A stretch of 64,000 bases of DNA from Bacillus sp. EB600 (GTDB lineage: Bacteria > Bacillota > Bacilli > Bacillales > Cytobacillaceae): assembly GCF_024494385.1 (NCBI RefSeq), contig NZ_JAEVLT010000001.1:124001-188000 (forward strand), given 5' to 3'. A program made the translations under genes and the position numbers. How positions within the stretch are numbered: the first letter of the stretch is position 1; every line of letters begins with the position of its first letter. This document shows positions 26,126 to 33,444 of the stretch, piece by piece. Under the pieces are notes generated by a model. It had not been told where the DNA came from, searched no databases, and was given only the letters and a program-made list of their open reading frames with translations.

Positions 26126-26129
26126 ATTC

Positions 26130-26687
26130 ATGTTGAAAAAACGTGATCTTCAAGATAGTCACGCTTTATTCGCATTCATTACGCACCCGGATGTCTTCCC
26201 TTTTGTGCGCCATAAAGCAACTTCTTACGATGAATTCTTATTTATTTCAAAACAAACGATTGAAGCGGAAGAGCGCGGTGAATTAATTTCACGAACTATT
26301 ATTGATGAATGGGGTGCCCCCATTGGAACGATTAATTTGTATGATATTGAAAATAATGCTGGATTCCTAGGGACTTGGCTAGGGAAACCCTATCACGGAA
26401 AAGGTTATAACAGCCCGGCCAAGGAGGCTTTTTTTCGAGAGGTATTTTATGAAAGTGGAATTGAGACCATTTATATGCGAATCCGAAAAGTAAACCTTCG
26501 ATCAATAAAAGCTGCTGAAAAACTCCCCTATGTCATGAAAGTAAATGACACAAGAAAAGCTCTTTATGACCAATTAAATGCTGCTGAAGATGTTTATGAC
26601 CTCTATGAAATTTCCAAGGATCAATATACATTACATTTTATGCGGACAGGCGCTGATGAACAGTCCGATTCGGAATTATTGGCTTGA
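26130..26687 (+). CDS. GNAT family acetyltransferase (RimJ/RimL type)
   Basis: An N-acetyltransferase of the RimJ/RimL branch: MLKKRDLQDSHALFAFITHP at the start, RTIIDEWGAPIGTINLYDI in the central strands, and the acetyl-CoA pyrophosphate loop in LGKPYHGKGYNSPAKEAFF. The family expects R/Q-x-x-G-x-G/A; HGKGYN is a mild variant. The C-terminal half (about residues 110-185) is longer than usual, with an acidic tail. ATG 26130 follows TTGGAGGGA; an in-frame TTG at 26115 overlaps that ribosome site and is unlikely to be used. The acceptor substrate is unknown. Expression is likely governed by the structured leader upstream. Confidence 0.85.
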   Translation: MLKKRDLQDSHALFAFITHPDVFPFVRHKATSYDEFLFISKQTIEAEERGELISRTIIDEWGAPIGTINLYDIENNAGFLGTWLGKPYHGKGYNSPAKEAFFREVFYESGIETIYMRIRKVNLRSIKAAEKLPYVMKVNDTRKALYDQLNAAEDVYDLYEISKDQYTLHFMRTGADEQSDSELLA

Positions 26688-26697
26688 TCCATCACAC

Positions 26698-26734
26698 AAA
26701 AAGACTAAGTCGATATTCGGCTTAGTCTTTTTTT
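26698..26734 (+). terminator. Terminator of the acetyltransferase gene
   Basis: AAAAGACTAAG and CTTAGTCTTTT pair across an 11-nt loop and are followed by further T. Confidence 0.9.
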
Positions 26735-26742
26735 CATATTCA

Positions 26743-26901
26743 TTAATCCGTTAAGTCAGTTTCAATCGTTTCATTCACTTCACTAATTCCCATTTGGAGC
26801 AAAAATTCTTCTAGTTCCTCGTTCGTCAATGTTTCAAAACGACCATCATGGAAAAAAACTTGGGTCTGATTTGGATTGATTCGATTTAAATTAAAACTCA
26901 T
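26743..26901 (-). CDS. Small acidic hypothetical protein, 52 aa
   Basis: A 52-aa frame starting ATG 26901 behind GAAAGGAGCAAAATAA and beginning MSFNLNRINPNQTQVFFHDG. It contains ETLTNEELEEFLLQMGISE, a likely amphipathic helix, and an acidic end. The strong ribosome site and clean frame support a real gene. I do not recognise the family. It shares the bidirectional terminator at 26698-26734 with the acetyltransferase gene. It has no membrane segment and no Cys. Confidence 0.65.
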   Translation of the reverse strand: MSFNLNRINPNQTQVFFHDGRFETLTNEELEEFLLQMGISEVNETIETDLTD

Positions 26902-27042
26902 TTATTTTGCTCCTTTCATTGATGAATTTTTTTTATTATCTACAATTGGAGCAATTTTCATTCAACAGGTTTAAATCACTATAAAATGGGTAATATTTAG
27001 AAAGGCGTCAGTGCCCGCTTCTCACGTTTCTTTCTTGACTAA

Positions 27043-27819
27043 CTACATTTTTAAAGCCTTTCCTAGTACATCCATTCCTCCTGTTACAGGGATGATGCTG
27101 CCCGTTATGAAACTGGAGTTTTCATCAATCAAAAACGCAATAACTCTTGCTATATCCTCCCCAGTTCCCGGCCTTCCTACTGGCGCTTGGCTCGCGCTGC
27201 TTAAAAAGGATTGAGTATCCATAATACTTTTATCCTTCCATTCATCGATAATATCGCCTGGACAGACCATATTAGCCGTAATCCCATTTTCAACTTCCTC
27301 CAATGCAATCGTTCTAGTAAGCGAAGCCAATCCCGTTTTTGCTGCTGCAAACGCAGAACGATAGATCCATCCCGGGGCTGTCTCCACTCGGTCGAAACCC
27401 AAAGTAATAATTCTCCCCCACTTTTGTGTTCTCATTATCGGAATCACATACTTTGATAAATAAAAAACGGCATTTAAATTTCCATTAATTAAATTTGCCC
27501 ATTCTTCAAAAGTATAGTCTGTCATTTTTTTCCGTTCGTGGATGTATGGTCCTGCATTATGAACAAGGACATCGATTGTCGAGAAAGCAGAAAGAGCCTG
27601 AGCAACCACTCGCTCGCAGTCATTTTGATTTCCCATATCACCTTGGATACAAATATTTTTCGATCCAAAGTGGACGGATAGTTGTTTTGCTAAGGAAACA
27701 GCTTCTGATTCACTAGTACGATAGTTAATGGCAAGCTGGTATCCCTTACTTGCTAGATAATATACTGTTTTTTTCCCAATCCCGGTAGCTCCCCCTGTGA
27801 TCAAAGCGATTTTTCCCAT
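27043..27819 (-). CDS. Short-chain dehydrogenase/reductase-like protein with altered active site
   Basis: A Rossmann-fold SDR protein. The cofactor loop is present at residues 8-15 (TGGATGIG), NAG at 88-90, and a C-terminal PVTGGMDV. The usual Tyr-x-x-x-Lys is Phe157-AAA-Lys161 (YRSAFAAAKTG), and the region expected to hold the catalytic Ser reads ITLGFDRVE, so both Ser and Tyr seem absent. It could still bind NAD(P), use the nearby Tyr153 or have a non-catalytic role. The frame extends to 27864, but ATG 27819 (MGKIALITGG) fits the family. I am sure of the fold, not of activity. Confidence 0.82.
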   Translation of the reverse strand: MGKIALITGGATGIGKKTVYYLASKGYQLAINYRTSESEAVSLAKQLSVHFGSKNICIQGDMGNQNDCERVVAQALSAFSTIDVLVHNAGPYIHERKKMTDYTFEEWANLINGNLNAVFYLSKYVIPIMRTQKWGRIITLGFDRVETAPGWIYRSAFAAAKTGLASLTRTIALEEVENGITANMVCPGDIIDEWKDKSIMDTQSFLSSASQAPVGRPGTGEDIARVIAFLIDENSSFITGSIIPVTGGMDVLGKALKM

Positions 27820-28001
27820 CACAAAACATACCTCACATATCTTATTTTGATCAAACATTTTCATTAAAACGACTATCCCATCAAAGCAAATCGCTTTCGC
27901 CTTTATATCTAACTATATGGTAAATAGAAACAAATATATATGCAAATATTTCGCAATCATCAGAAAAAAACTTAACAATCCATCAACCATAAGTTTTAAT
28001 A

Positions 28002-28029
28002 ACGAATGGGCTGACCATTGCATAGGATG
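28002..28029 (+). promoter_or_regulatory. Possible sigma-K promoter of the spore cluster
   Basis: AC (28002-28003), 17 nt, then CATAGGATG (28021-28029) approximates the sigma-K consensus AC-N16/17-CATANNNTA, about 75 nt before the first gene. The last base deviates. Expression in the mother cell would fit coat-type products. The remainder of 27865-28001 shows no gene. Confidence 0.4.
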
Positions 28030-28102
28030 TTGTAAGGTTAAGAAAGCAGGCTTGCTCCTGTGTATTACAGTTGGAGCTTATCAATGAAAAGGAAGTGGCA
28101 GG

Positions 28103-28345
28103 ATGCAGACTGTAATCAATATTTTTTCCTTAAAAATTAACAGCGTTTCGAACAATGGGTCGGTTAACATCGGGGAGGCACTCCATAATGCCCATACAGC
28201 CAATTCAAAATCCCAAGGTCAAAATGCATCCTATGGAGATTTTGCCCCGCCAACTGCCGCAATGGAAAATGTATTTATTGATCCGGACCTAAATGATATG
28301 GGCGATATCGCAAATCCGGCAAACGTCCTTTCAAACCAAATGTAG
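28103..28345 (+). CDS. GerPA/GerPF family spore germination protein (first copy)
   Basis: An 80-aa protein of the GerPA/GerPF family: MQTVINIFSLKINSVSNNGSVN, then the typical GEALHNAHTANSKSQGQNASYGDF and an acidic DPDLNDMGDIANPANVLSNQ end. GerP proteins sit in the spore coat and help germinants reach the inner membrane receptors. AAGGAAGTGGCAGG precedes ATG 28103. It lies 16 nt from the second copy, and is the first gene of a five-gene unit. Whether it belongs to GerPA or GerPF cannot be decided by eye. Confidence 0.88.
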   Translation: MQTVINIFSLKINSVSNNGSVNIGEALHNAHTANSKSQGQNASYGDFAPPTAAMENVFIDPDLNDMGDIANPANVLSNQM

Positions 28346-28361
28346 AAAGGACTGACAATCA

Positions 28362-28604
28362 ATGCCTTTTCAAATAAATATTTTTAACATAAAAACCAAT
28401 GCCATAAACAATAACGCAAATATTTCTTTAGGGCCTGCAGTCCACAACAGTCACACAGCAAACACTAAATGGGTTGGAACGAACATGGCCTTTGGGGACC
28501 TGTCTCCAACCGGCTCCGTTTCAGGAAATGGGGTCGTGGACACTGATATTAGCGACCAAGATCAAATTGCAAACCCTTCTGGACCTGTTTCAAACCAATT
28601 TTAA
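28362..28604 (+). CDS. GerPA/GerPF family spore germination protein (second copy)
   Basis: Also 80 aa and clearly a paralogue of the previous gene: MPFQINIFNIKTNAINNNANIS, GPAVHNSHTANTKWVGTNMAFGDL, and DTDISDQDQIANPSGPVSNQF. The pair probably arose by tandem duplication and may form a heteromeric coat component. AAAGGACTGACAATCA precedes the ATG. Spacing to the next gene is 24 nt, which supports co-transcription. Confidence 0.88.
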   Translation: MPFQINIFNIKTNAINNNANISLGPAVHNSHTANTKWVGTNMAFGDLSPTGSVSGNGVVDTDISDQDQIANPSGPVSNQF

Positions 28605-28628
28605 TTCTTTCCGAAAGGATGATTCACA

Positions 28629-29102
28629 TTGTTCCCATGGAATCTATTCCCTTTTAATAAAGATACGAAAAATGCGCTTCAAAATATGAAACCTGATCAA
28701 ATCGATAAATACGTTCAGGATATCATAGAAAAATTAATGCCAGCAAACATGCGAGGAATGATGAATCCTCAAGACCTTATGAGCAGCTTTCAAACACCTA
28801 TGGGGGATCAGCAGCAAACAGCAAGCCCATTAAATTCAAATGCATATGAAACGCATGATTTCGTTTTTGTCCGTATCCCGCTGAAAAATGAGGAATGGGT
28901 AAAGCAAATTAGGATCTATCATACCTCGAACCAATTGATTGTAGAGGGAATACCAGATCATGAGGATAAACATACCATCACACTTCCTGCCATTGTCAAA
29001 AAGAAAGGCGCCGTAGCCACTTACAAAGATGGAATCCTCGAAATAAGAATTCCCAAAAATGTTGATATGCAGTTTTCACAAGTTGACGTAACAGAAATTT
29101 AA
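28629..29102 (+). CDS. Hsp20/alpha-crystallin-like protein, GerT-like
   Basis: A 157-aa protein starting with TTG 28629 behind GAAAGGATG. Residues 1-75 are a helical, Met/Gln-rich region (NMKPDQIDKYVQDIIEKLM, MRGMMNPQDLM). Residues 85-157 form an alpha-crystallin-like strand domain (FVFVRIPLKNEEW, NQLIVEGIPDHEDKHTI, GILEIRIPKNV), with the I-x-I-type end. The position after GerP-like genes suggests a coat protein resembling B. subtilis GerT, a coat-associated Hsp20 relative needed for normal germination. That assignment is an inference from architecture and context. Confidence 0.75.
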   Translation: MFPWNLFPFNKDTKNALQNMKPDQIDKYVQDIIEKLMPANMRGMMNPQDLMSSFQTPMGDQQQTASPLNSNAYETHDFVFVRIPLKNEEWVKQIRIYHTSNQLIVEGIPDHEDKHTITLPAIVKKKGAVATYKDGILEIRIPKNVDMQFSQVDVTEI

Positions 29103-29181
29103 TTATCTTCATTTTTTTTTTGCATTTTTTCTTTTTCAGGAAATATGATTGATTAATGAATCATCTTATGGTGGTGGGTTT

Positions 29182-29655
29182 ATGGAAATGGATAAATTGA
29201 AAAAATGGCTGGATATGGCCCAGCAATATCAAGCAGAAAGCTTTTGGAAACAAATCTTCGACGAAAAAAATGCAAATCCTTCCTCGGCACCATTAACAAA
29301 CCCGTTTCCAAAAGTCCAGGAGTATTTCCCAAAATGTGATTTATATGAGGCTGACGGAAGGTTAGTAGTTGAAATAGAAATTCCCGGATTAAACAAAGAA
29401 AATGTCCATGTCTCGCTCAATCAGCAAATTTTGACAATAACAGGTGAATTTAAATCTCTTGAACCCAAACGCAAATATTTTCTAAAGGAAAGAGTAAATC
29501 GAAGGTTTAAAAAAGAACTAACGCTTCCATTTCCAGTCCAGCTAACGAACAGCAGCAGCGAGCTCTGCAATGGAGTGTTGGCAATCTATCTCCCGCTCAA
29601 TCAAGAAGAAATTGAAGATATCCCAATTTTATTTGATAAGCAAACTCCCGAATAG
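29182..29655 (+). CDS. Hsp20/alpha-crystallin family protein (CotM/CotP-like)
   Basis: A second small heat-shock-type protein. ATG 29182 follows GGTGGTGGG and gives 157 aa beginning MEMDKLKKWLDMAQQY; the frame itself opens at 29149. The N-terminal helix is followed by an alpha-crystallin domain (about 50-145): KCDLYEADGRLVVEIEIPG, LNKENVHVSLNQQILTI, KERVNRRFKKELTLPFPV, NGVLAIYLPL. The A-x-x-x-n-G-v-L signature is visible in SELCNGVLAIYLP. Two different Hsp20 genes next to GerP-like genes suggest spore-coat assembly rather than general heat shock. Confidence 0.85.
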   Translation: MEMDKLKKWLDMAQQYQAESFWKQIFDEKNANPSSAPLTNPFPKVQEYFPKCDLYEADGRLVVEIEIPGLNKENVHVSLNQQILTITGEFKSLEPKRKYFLKERVNRRFKKELTLPFPVQLTNSSSELCNGVLAIYLPLNQEEIEDIPILFDKQTPE

Positions 29656-29664
29656 AGGGATCCT

Positions 29665-30060
29665 ATGGGATTGTTGTTTCGCTTGTTCAGAAGGAATGAA
29701 CCATCCGGCAAACAGCTAGCAGAATTGGAGAAAAAAATCTCTGTCTTAGAAAATCAGCTTAAGCAAATTATCATAATTGATAAGGAAACGTTAAAAGAAA
29801 TCCTTGAAAAGAATAATTCACCACAAACAGAAGAACCGGCCACCATACAAATTGATCATCTCCAGGTTGATAAAATTATTATTGAAAAATTAGATTATGC
29901 AAATAACTTTGGCCAGCTTGGAATAAAGGAATTGAGCGGAAAACTTTCTATTGGAACGAGTTATGAGGGTGATTTTGCAAAAGAAATTTCCGAGAAAATC
30001 AATGAAAAACTCGGACATCAAGCAAAAGTGAATTTTCGTTCTAAGATGGAAAATAAATGA
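29665..30060 (+). CDS. GerPC-like coiled-coil protein
   Basis: A 131-aa protein. Residues 15-45 form a coiled coil (GKQLAELEKKISVLENQLKQ). The C-terminal half reads IDHLQVDKIIIEKLDYANN, FGQLGIKELSGKLSIGTSYE, which resembles the C-terminal domain of GerPC; the whole is shorter than B. subtilis GerPC (about 205 aa). It lies 9 nt after the Hsp20 gene and ends the cluster at a terminator. A role in the coat together with the two GerPA/F paralogues is likely but inferred. Confidence 0.65.
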   Translation: MGLLFRLFRRNEPSGKQLAELEKKISVLENQLKQIIIIDKETLKEILEKNNSPQTEEPATIQIDHLQVDKIIIEKLDYANNFGQLGIKELSGKLSIGTSYEGDFAKEISEKINEKLGHQAKVNFRSKMENK

Positions 30061-30061
30061 T

Positions 30062-30092
30062 AGAAAAAGGCAGTTGGGACTGCCTTTTTCTA
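30062..30092. terminator. Bidirectional terminator
   Basis: AGAAAAAGGCAGT and ACTGCCTTTTTCT form a 13-bp stem with a TGGG loop between the spore cluster and the convergent lipoprotein gene. Confidence 0.9.
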
Positions 30093-30105
30093 ATCTAATA
30101 CTGAA

Positions 30106-30549
30106 TTATTTCATACCTTCCATTGAACTATTTGTTTTGGAATCCTCCTTCTCACTAGGTTGACCTATTACAAACTCTTTTTTCGGCATATTATGCATTC
30201 CCCGTGCCGTTACATGAGAGAAAATATAATAGGTTCCCTCTTTCTGAAACGTCTTTGTAAGGCTGTATATCCCCTTGTCTGCCTTCTTTATTTGAACCTT
30301 TTCATGATTTGGATCCTTCGACCGCCAAATTTCAAAGGTTACTTCATCCGCATCGTTAACTGCTTCTTTTCCTTGCGTTACCTTTGCTTTAAATGTTACT
30401 GGCTGGTTGACTTCACCTTTTTCAGGAGATATCGATAAATCTACATTCAGCATTTCAGGCACTTGATCTTGTTTCGCTTTTTGATTACCACAAGAAGCTA
30501 AAAAAACCAAACATACAACAGATAATAAAACCAATCGTAACACTTTCAT
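30106..30549 (-). CDS. YtkA-like (FixH-like) lipoprotein
   Basis: A membrane-attached lipoprotein: the signal peptide MKVLRLVLLSVVCLVFLASC ends in the lipobox LASC. The mature part is an immunoglobulin-like YtkA/FixH domain (PVTFKAKVTQGKEAVNDAD, VTFEIWRSKDPNHEK, GIYSLTKTFQKEGTYYI) with HVTARGMHNMPKKEF, whose His/Met residues could bind copper or another metal. It ends in a flexible polar tail with GMK. ATG 30549 is chosen because GAGGGG precedes it; the frame opens at 30564. It is a single gene. Confidence 0.82.
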   Translation of the reverse strand: MKVLRLVLLSVVCLVFLASCGNQKAKQDQVPEMLNVDLSISPEKGEVNQPVTFKAKVTQGKEAVNDADEVTFEIWRSKDPNHEKVQIKKADKGIYSLTKTFQKEGTYYIFSHVTARGMHNMPKKEFVIGQPSEKEDSKTNSSMEGMK

Positions 30550-30745
30550 TTTATTTCCCCTCATTTAATTCTACCATTTGCATGATGTGAAATTGGATAA
30601 GTATTCATTAGTAAAAAACTGGAGTCTTTGTAGGTACCAATCAAAAACATCACCCCACTTTTCATTGTTTCTACCTAAATTGTTACATATTTCCTTACTA
30701 AATTGCAAAAAATATTTATTAACACTAATTAAAAAGGAGAAACCA

Positions 30746-30994
30746 ATGTCAACTCCATACAGATGTCCAAATTGTAAAACAAATAAGAGTCGTTTTAATC
30801 TAATTGAACAGGTTGTCCATTCTGTGAAAAAAGACCCGAATACCGGTGCCATTATCCAAGAATATACAGAATCGGAACTAGAACCTTTTCATCTTCCTTA
30901 TAATGGTCCTGAGTACAAAATTCAGTGCGCTACCTGTGGTTTAATCGAGGATGAAAGAATGTTTATAAAATTTGGAGAGCACCCCATTAAATAA
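30746..30994 (+). CDS. Small zinc-ribbon protein, 82 aa
   Basis: The long frame from 30578 lacks a credible start. ATG 30746 follows AAAAAGGAG and gives MSTPYRCPNCKTNKSRFN, 82 aa. Two Cys pairs, C-P-N-C near the start and C-A-T-C near the end, make a likely zinc ribbon around a strand-rich centre (VVHSVKKDPNTGAIIQEYTE). Function is unknown. It is convergent with the secreted protein gene and shares a terminator with it. Confidence 0.75.
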   Translation: MSTPYRCPNCKTNKSRFNLIEQVVHSVKKDPNTGAIIQEYTESELEPFHLPYNGPEYKIQCATCGLIEDERMFIKFGEHPIK

Positions 30995-31001
30995 AATGCT
31001 T

Positions 31002-31871
31002 TTATAAGAAAACCTCTATCGTTTTGAGAATAGAGGTTTTTTTAACTTGGATGGGGATGTTATTTTCCTTAAAAAAATGGATAGTGTCTATCTTCCATGG
31101 CTGATATTGAGAAAATCGCACTAAATGAATTTCCCCCCTAAATGTGTGCCGGCCAATCTTTTTCAAATACCAATCAATTTCAATTGGAATATCAACACTA
31201 ATCTCGTTTGTTAAATCCTCAGCAGGTAGCATCGGCAGCCGTGAAATGGATACATTTTCAATTTGGACTAGTGAAGATTTCCACTTTAATTCTTGGAGAG
31301 ACGATTGGGAAATAACAGCTGCATCTTGCTGCTTTAATCCTGCTACATAGGCATTGATGACGTCATATGGATTTGCCTTTCCTAAGTATTCCTCCAGCCT
31401 TCCTGCCGCTTTATAAATCATCAGCATGTGAGCTAAATCCATCGAATTGGTTCGATGGGTGGTACTTCCATAAAAATGGATGCAGAAGTGACCCGGAAAG
31501 TTATTTTTAAGTGCCCCTCCTCCATGCGGCATTCCATGCATAGAGGCAGCGACCCATTGATCTTTATATATAATGATAATTGCCCGACGTTTCCAACTCC
31601 ATTTTCCACCGTATATATTTTTCATTATTTTGGTATCTTTTGCTGTCAATGGCTGTACATCAGCATGATGGCTTCCAGCCCGCCTTTGGACGCGAAATTG
31701 TTTTCCTGTTACAACATCCATTACAGTGAATTTTGTATACTTTGGCAACAAATTATTCACTTCTTCCCATGGAAGCATTTCCACTTGGAAACTAATTTGA
31801 TTAGCCGCATTCACCTCTTTTACTCCTTGAGAGAGAACAATTAACAAAAAGAAAACAACCACTTTTTTCAT
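31002..31871 (-). CDS. Secreted protein of unknown function with His-rich conserved core
   Basis: A 289-aa protein with a cleavable signal peptide (MKKVVVFFLLIVLSQG, probable cleavage near VNAA). The centre carries QRRAGSHHADVQPLTAKD, KWSWKRRAIIIIY, SMHGMPHGGG and FPGHFCIHFYGSTTH. The ordered His residues and the single Cys in HFCIHF recall the catalytic loop of L,D-transpeptidases or a metalloenzyme, but the spacing is not that of a family I can name with certainty. The C-terminal third has repeated beta-strands. It probably acts outside the membrane. It is monocistronic. Confidence 0.7.
   Translation of the reverse strand: MKKVVVFFLLIVLSQGVKEVNAANQISFQVEMLPWEEVNNLLPKYTKFTVMDVVTGKQFRVQRRAGSHHADVQPLTAKDTKIMKNIYGGKWSWKRRAIIIIYKDQWVAASMHGMPHGGGALKNNFPGHFCIHFYGSTTHRTNSMDLAHMLMIYKAAGRLEEYLGKANPYDVINAYVAGLKQQDAAVISQSSLQELKWKSSLVQIENVSISRLPMLPAEDLTNEISVDIPIEIDWYLKKIGRHTFRGEIHLVRFSQYQPWKIDTIHFFKENNIPIQVKKTSILKTIEVFL
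31010..31041. terminator. Bidirectional terminator
   Basis: AAAACCTCTAT and ATAGAGGTTTT pair around a 10-nt loop and run into further T on the plus strand. It overlaps the end of the secreted protein gene. Confidence 0.8.
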
Positions 31872-31937
31872 TAAGAACCCCCATTTTCAACTAACTAGCT
31901 ATTTAAAGCGTTACCTGAAGATGAGTTTATCATTCAT

Positions 31938-31962
31938 AAAAAAACGATCCTTTTTGGATCGA
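31938..31962 (-). terminator. Terminator of the CobW gene
   Basis: CGATCC and GGATCG pair around a 5-nt loop and the minus strand continues into seven T. Confidence 0.8.
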
Positions 31963-31965
31963 ACA

Positions 31966-32886
31966 TTATCTTTCGAGTGAGGTTAATTGACTTTCAATCC
32001 CTCTCCAATCAACATCCTCACCAATAAAAATTAAATTCAATGGCATATTCATGTACTCTTTCATGTATATTGGCATACCATAAGAAAATTGGAATAATGT
32101 CGGGTACTCATATTGATCAAACTTAAGATAGCCTTTAATTCGATAAATTGTATCAGGTAAATTTTTTAAAAATACCTCAAACTGCGATTGACCGATTGAA
32201 GAATGAAATTGGTATACAAAGCTAGTCAAGTTTAGGTGCCTGTGCTTGTTTTGGTTAGGATTTTCCACTGAATGATTTGTTGTAATAGTGAGGCTACTTA
32301 ACTTTTCAATTGATACCTTTGAATATTTTGTTAGCAGACAAGGAGCCTTCGTGTTAAGAGATTGAATTTCAAAGATTATTTTTGACTGATTATCTGGGGT
32401 TAACTCATCACTTTTGTTAATTAAAATAAAATCGGCGTGACGAACTTGCTCAAGTAGAAGCTGTTGAAGCTGAGGATTCAACAAATTTCGATCCAACCAT
32501 CTTAAACCGTCAACAGTTGTAATTATTCCCTTCATAATTAGCTGGTCCGCAAATAGCGGGGATAAAATGGCATCTAGGACTTCAACCGGATGTGCTGCAC
32601 CAGTTGTTTCAATATAAATGACTTCAGGTTTTTCACTCATTAGTAGCCCTTGAAGCTGCCCCTCAAGCATTCCCTGAAGTGAGCAGCAAATACATCCGCC
32701 TAATAGCTCCTTTAATGTCACATCTTCTTCGACTTCGTTTGAGTCAATGGAAACCTTACCCAACTCATTCATAATTACAGCTACTTTTCTTCCCAGGCGC
32801 CGTTCATGTTCAAGCAAATGCTTTAAGAGAGTGGTTTTTCCGCTCCCTAAAAAACCCGATAAAATAAAAACTTCTGTTTTTTCCAT
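31966..32886 (-). CDS. CobW/COG0523 family GTPase (metal chaperone type)
   Basis: COG0523 proteins are GTP-dependent metallochaperones, often for zinc (YciC/ZagA) or cobalt. The 306-aa protein has Walker A GFLGSGKTTLL (residues 11-21), the metal-binding C65-I-C67-C68 in GGCICCSLQG, the switch ETTGAAHPVEV, the NKSD base-recognition motif and a short C-terminal domain. It is shorter than YciC (about 400 aa) and lacks an obvious His-rich tail. It is encoded 1 nt after the coiled-coil gene at 32888, so the two form an operon. No clear Zur box is visible upstream, so the metal is unknown. Confidence 0.92.
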   Translation of the reverse strand: MEKTEVFILSGFLGSGKTTLLKHLLEHERRLGRKVAVIMNELGKVSIDSNEVEEDVTLKELLGGCICCSLQGMLEGQLQGLLMSEKPEVIYIETTGAAHPVEVLDAILSPLFADQLIMKGIITTVDGLRWLDRNLLNPQLQQLLLEQVRHADFILINKSDELTPDNQSKIIFEIQSLNTKAPCLLTKYSKVSIEKLSSLTITTNHSVENPNQNKHRHLNLTSFVYQFHSSIGQSQFEVFLKNLPDTIYRIKGYLKFDQYEYPTLFQFSYGMPIYMKEYMNMPLNLIFIGEDVDWRGIESQLTSLER

Positions 32887-32887
32887 C

Positions 32888-33316
32888 TCATTCCCCTTCT
32901 TTGTCAGACAGCATTTCTTTCACTATTGATGACACCATGTCCTCCAATTGCAACGTGCTCCGTCGTGTCAAATAGCCAATCTTTTGAAACCACTCACCTT
33001 TGCATTTCCAGATTGGGATATAGGCATTTGGATAATATTCTTCATCCTGCTCGATGCCAACTTCAATAAACGATTCATAATCAATCTCTAGTATTTCTGA
33101 ATCCGTAGTAGGTTTTCCCTTTTTCATTCGAATCAGCTCAATCACAAGCTGTTGATCCAATCGTTTAAATTCCGACTGATATTTTTGTTCGAGCGCCAGG
33201 CAAATAGCTACACATTTTTTCTCTAACTCAATTATTTTTTGCTTTTGCTCATCGTTCACTTGTATGATTTGCTTCAAAATATCACCTCGGCAATTCAATT
33301 CAACTTGCTTGTTCAT
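32888..33316 (-). CDS. Coiled-coil protein co-transcribed with CobW GTPase
   Basis: A 142-aa protein beginning MNKQVELNCRGDILKQ. Residues 12-60 are predicted coiled coil (NDEQKQKIIELEKKCV, QKYQSEFKRLDQQ). The second half has aromatic and acidic residues (DYESFIEVGIEQDEEYY, IWKCKGEWFQKIGYLTRR). I do not recognise the family. Its position directly before the CobW gene suggests a client, partner or metal-related role, which is only inference. Confidence 0.7.
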   Translation of the reverse strand: MNKQVELNCRGDILKQIIQVNDEQKQKIIELEKKCVAICLALEQKYQSEFKRLDQQLVIELIRMKKGKPTTDSEILEIDYESFIEVGIEQDEEYYPNAYIPIWKCKGEWFQKIGYLTRRSTLQLEDMVSSIVKEMLSDKEGE

Positions 33317-33372
33317 TTTATCTAATTTTTAGCTAGCACACAAACCATTGAACTTTCCTGAAGCATAAAATC

Positions 33373-33415
33373 ATAAAAAAGCCTGATCAATGTAAAAGTG
33401 ATCAGGCTTTTTTAC
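33373..33415 (-). terminator. Strong hairpin terminator
   Basis: AAAAAAGCCTGATCA and TGATCAGGCTTTTTT form a 15-bp stem around a 9-nt loop. It lies after ctpB and the repeat on the minus strand and could insulate the upstream region of the CobW operon. Confidence 0.85.
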
Positions 33416-33444
33416 AAGAAAATATAAAACTTTTAACGTAGATA

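Noticed and set aside
33317..33400. Zur box before the CobW operon
   Set aside because: No AAATCGTAAT-type palindrome was found in the upstream sequence.
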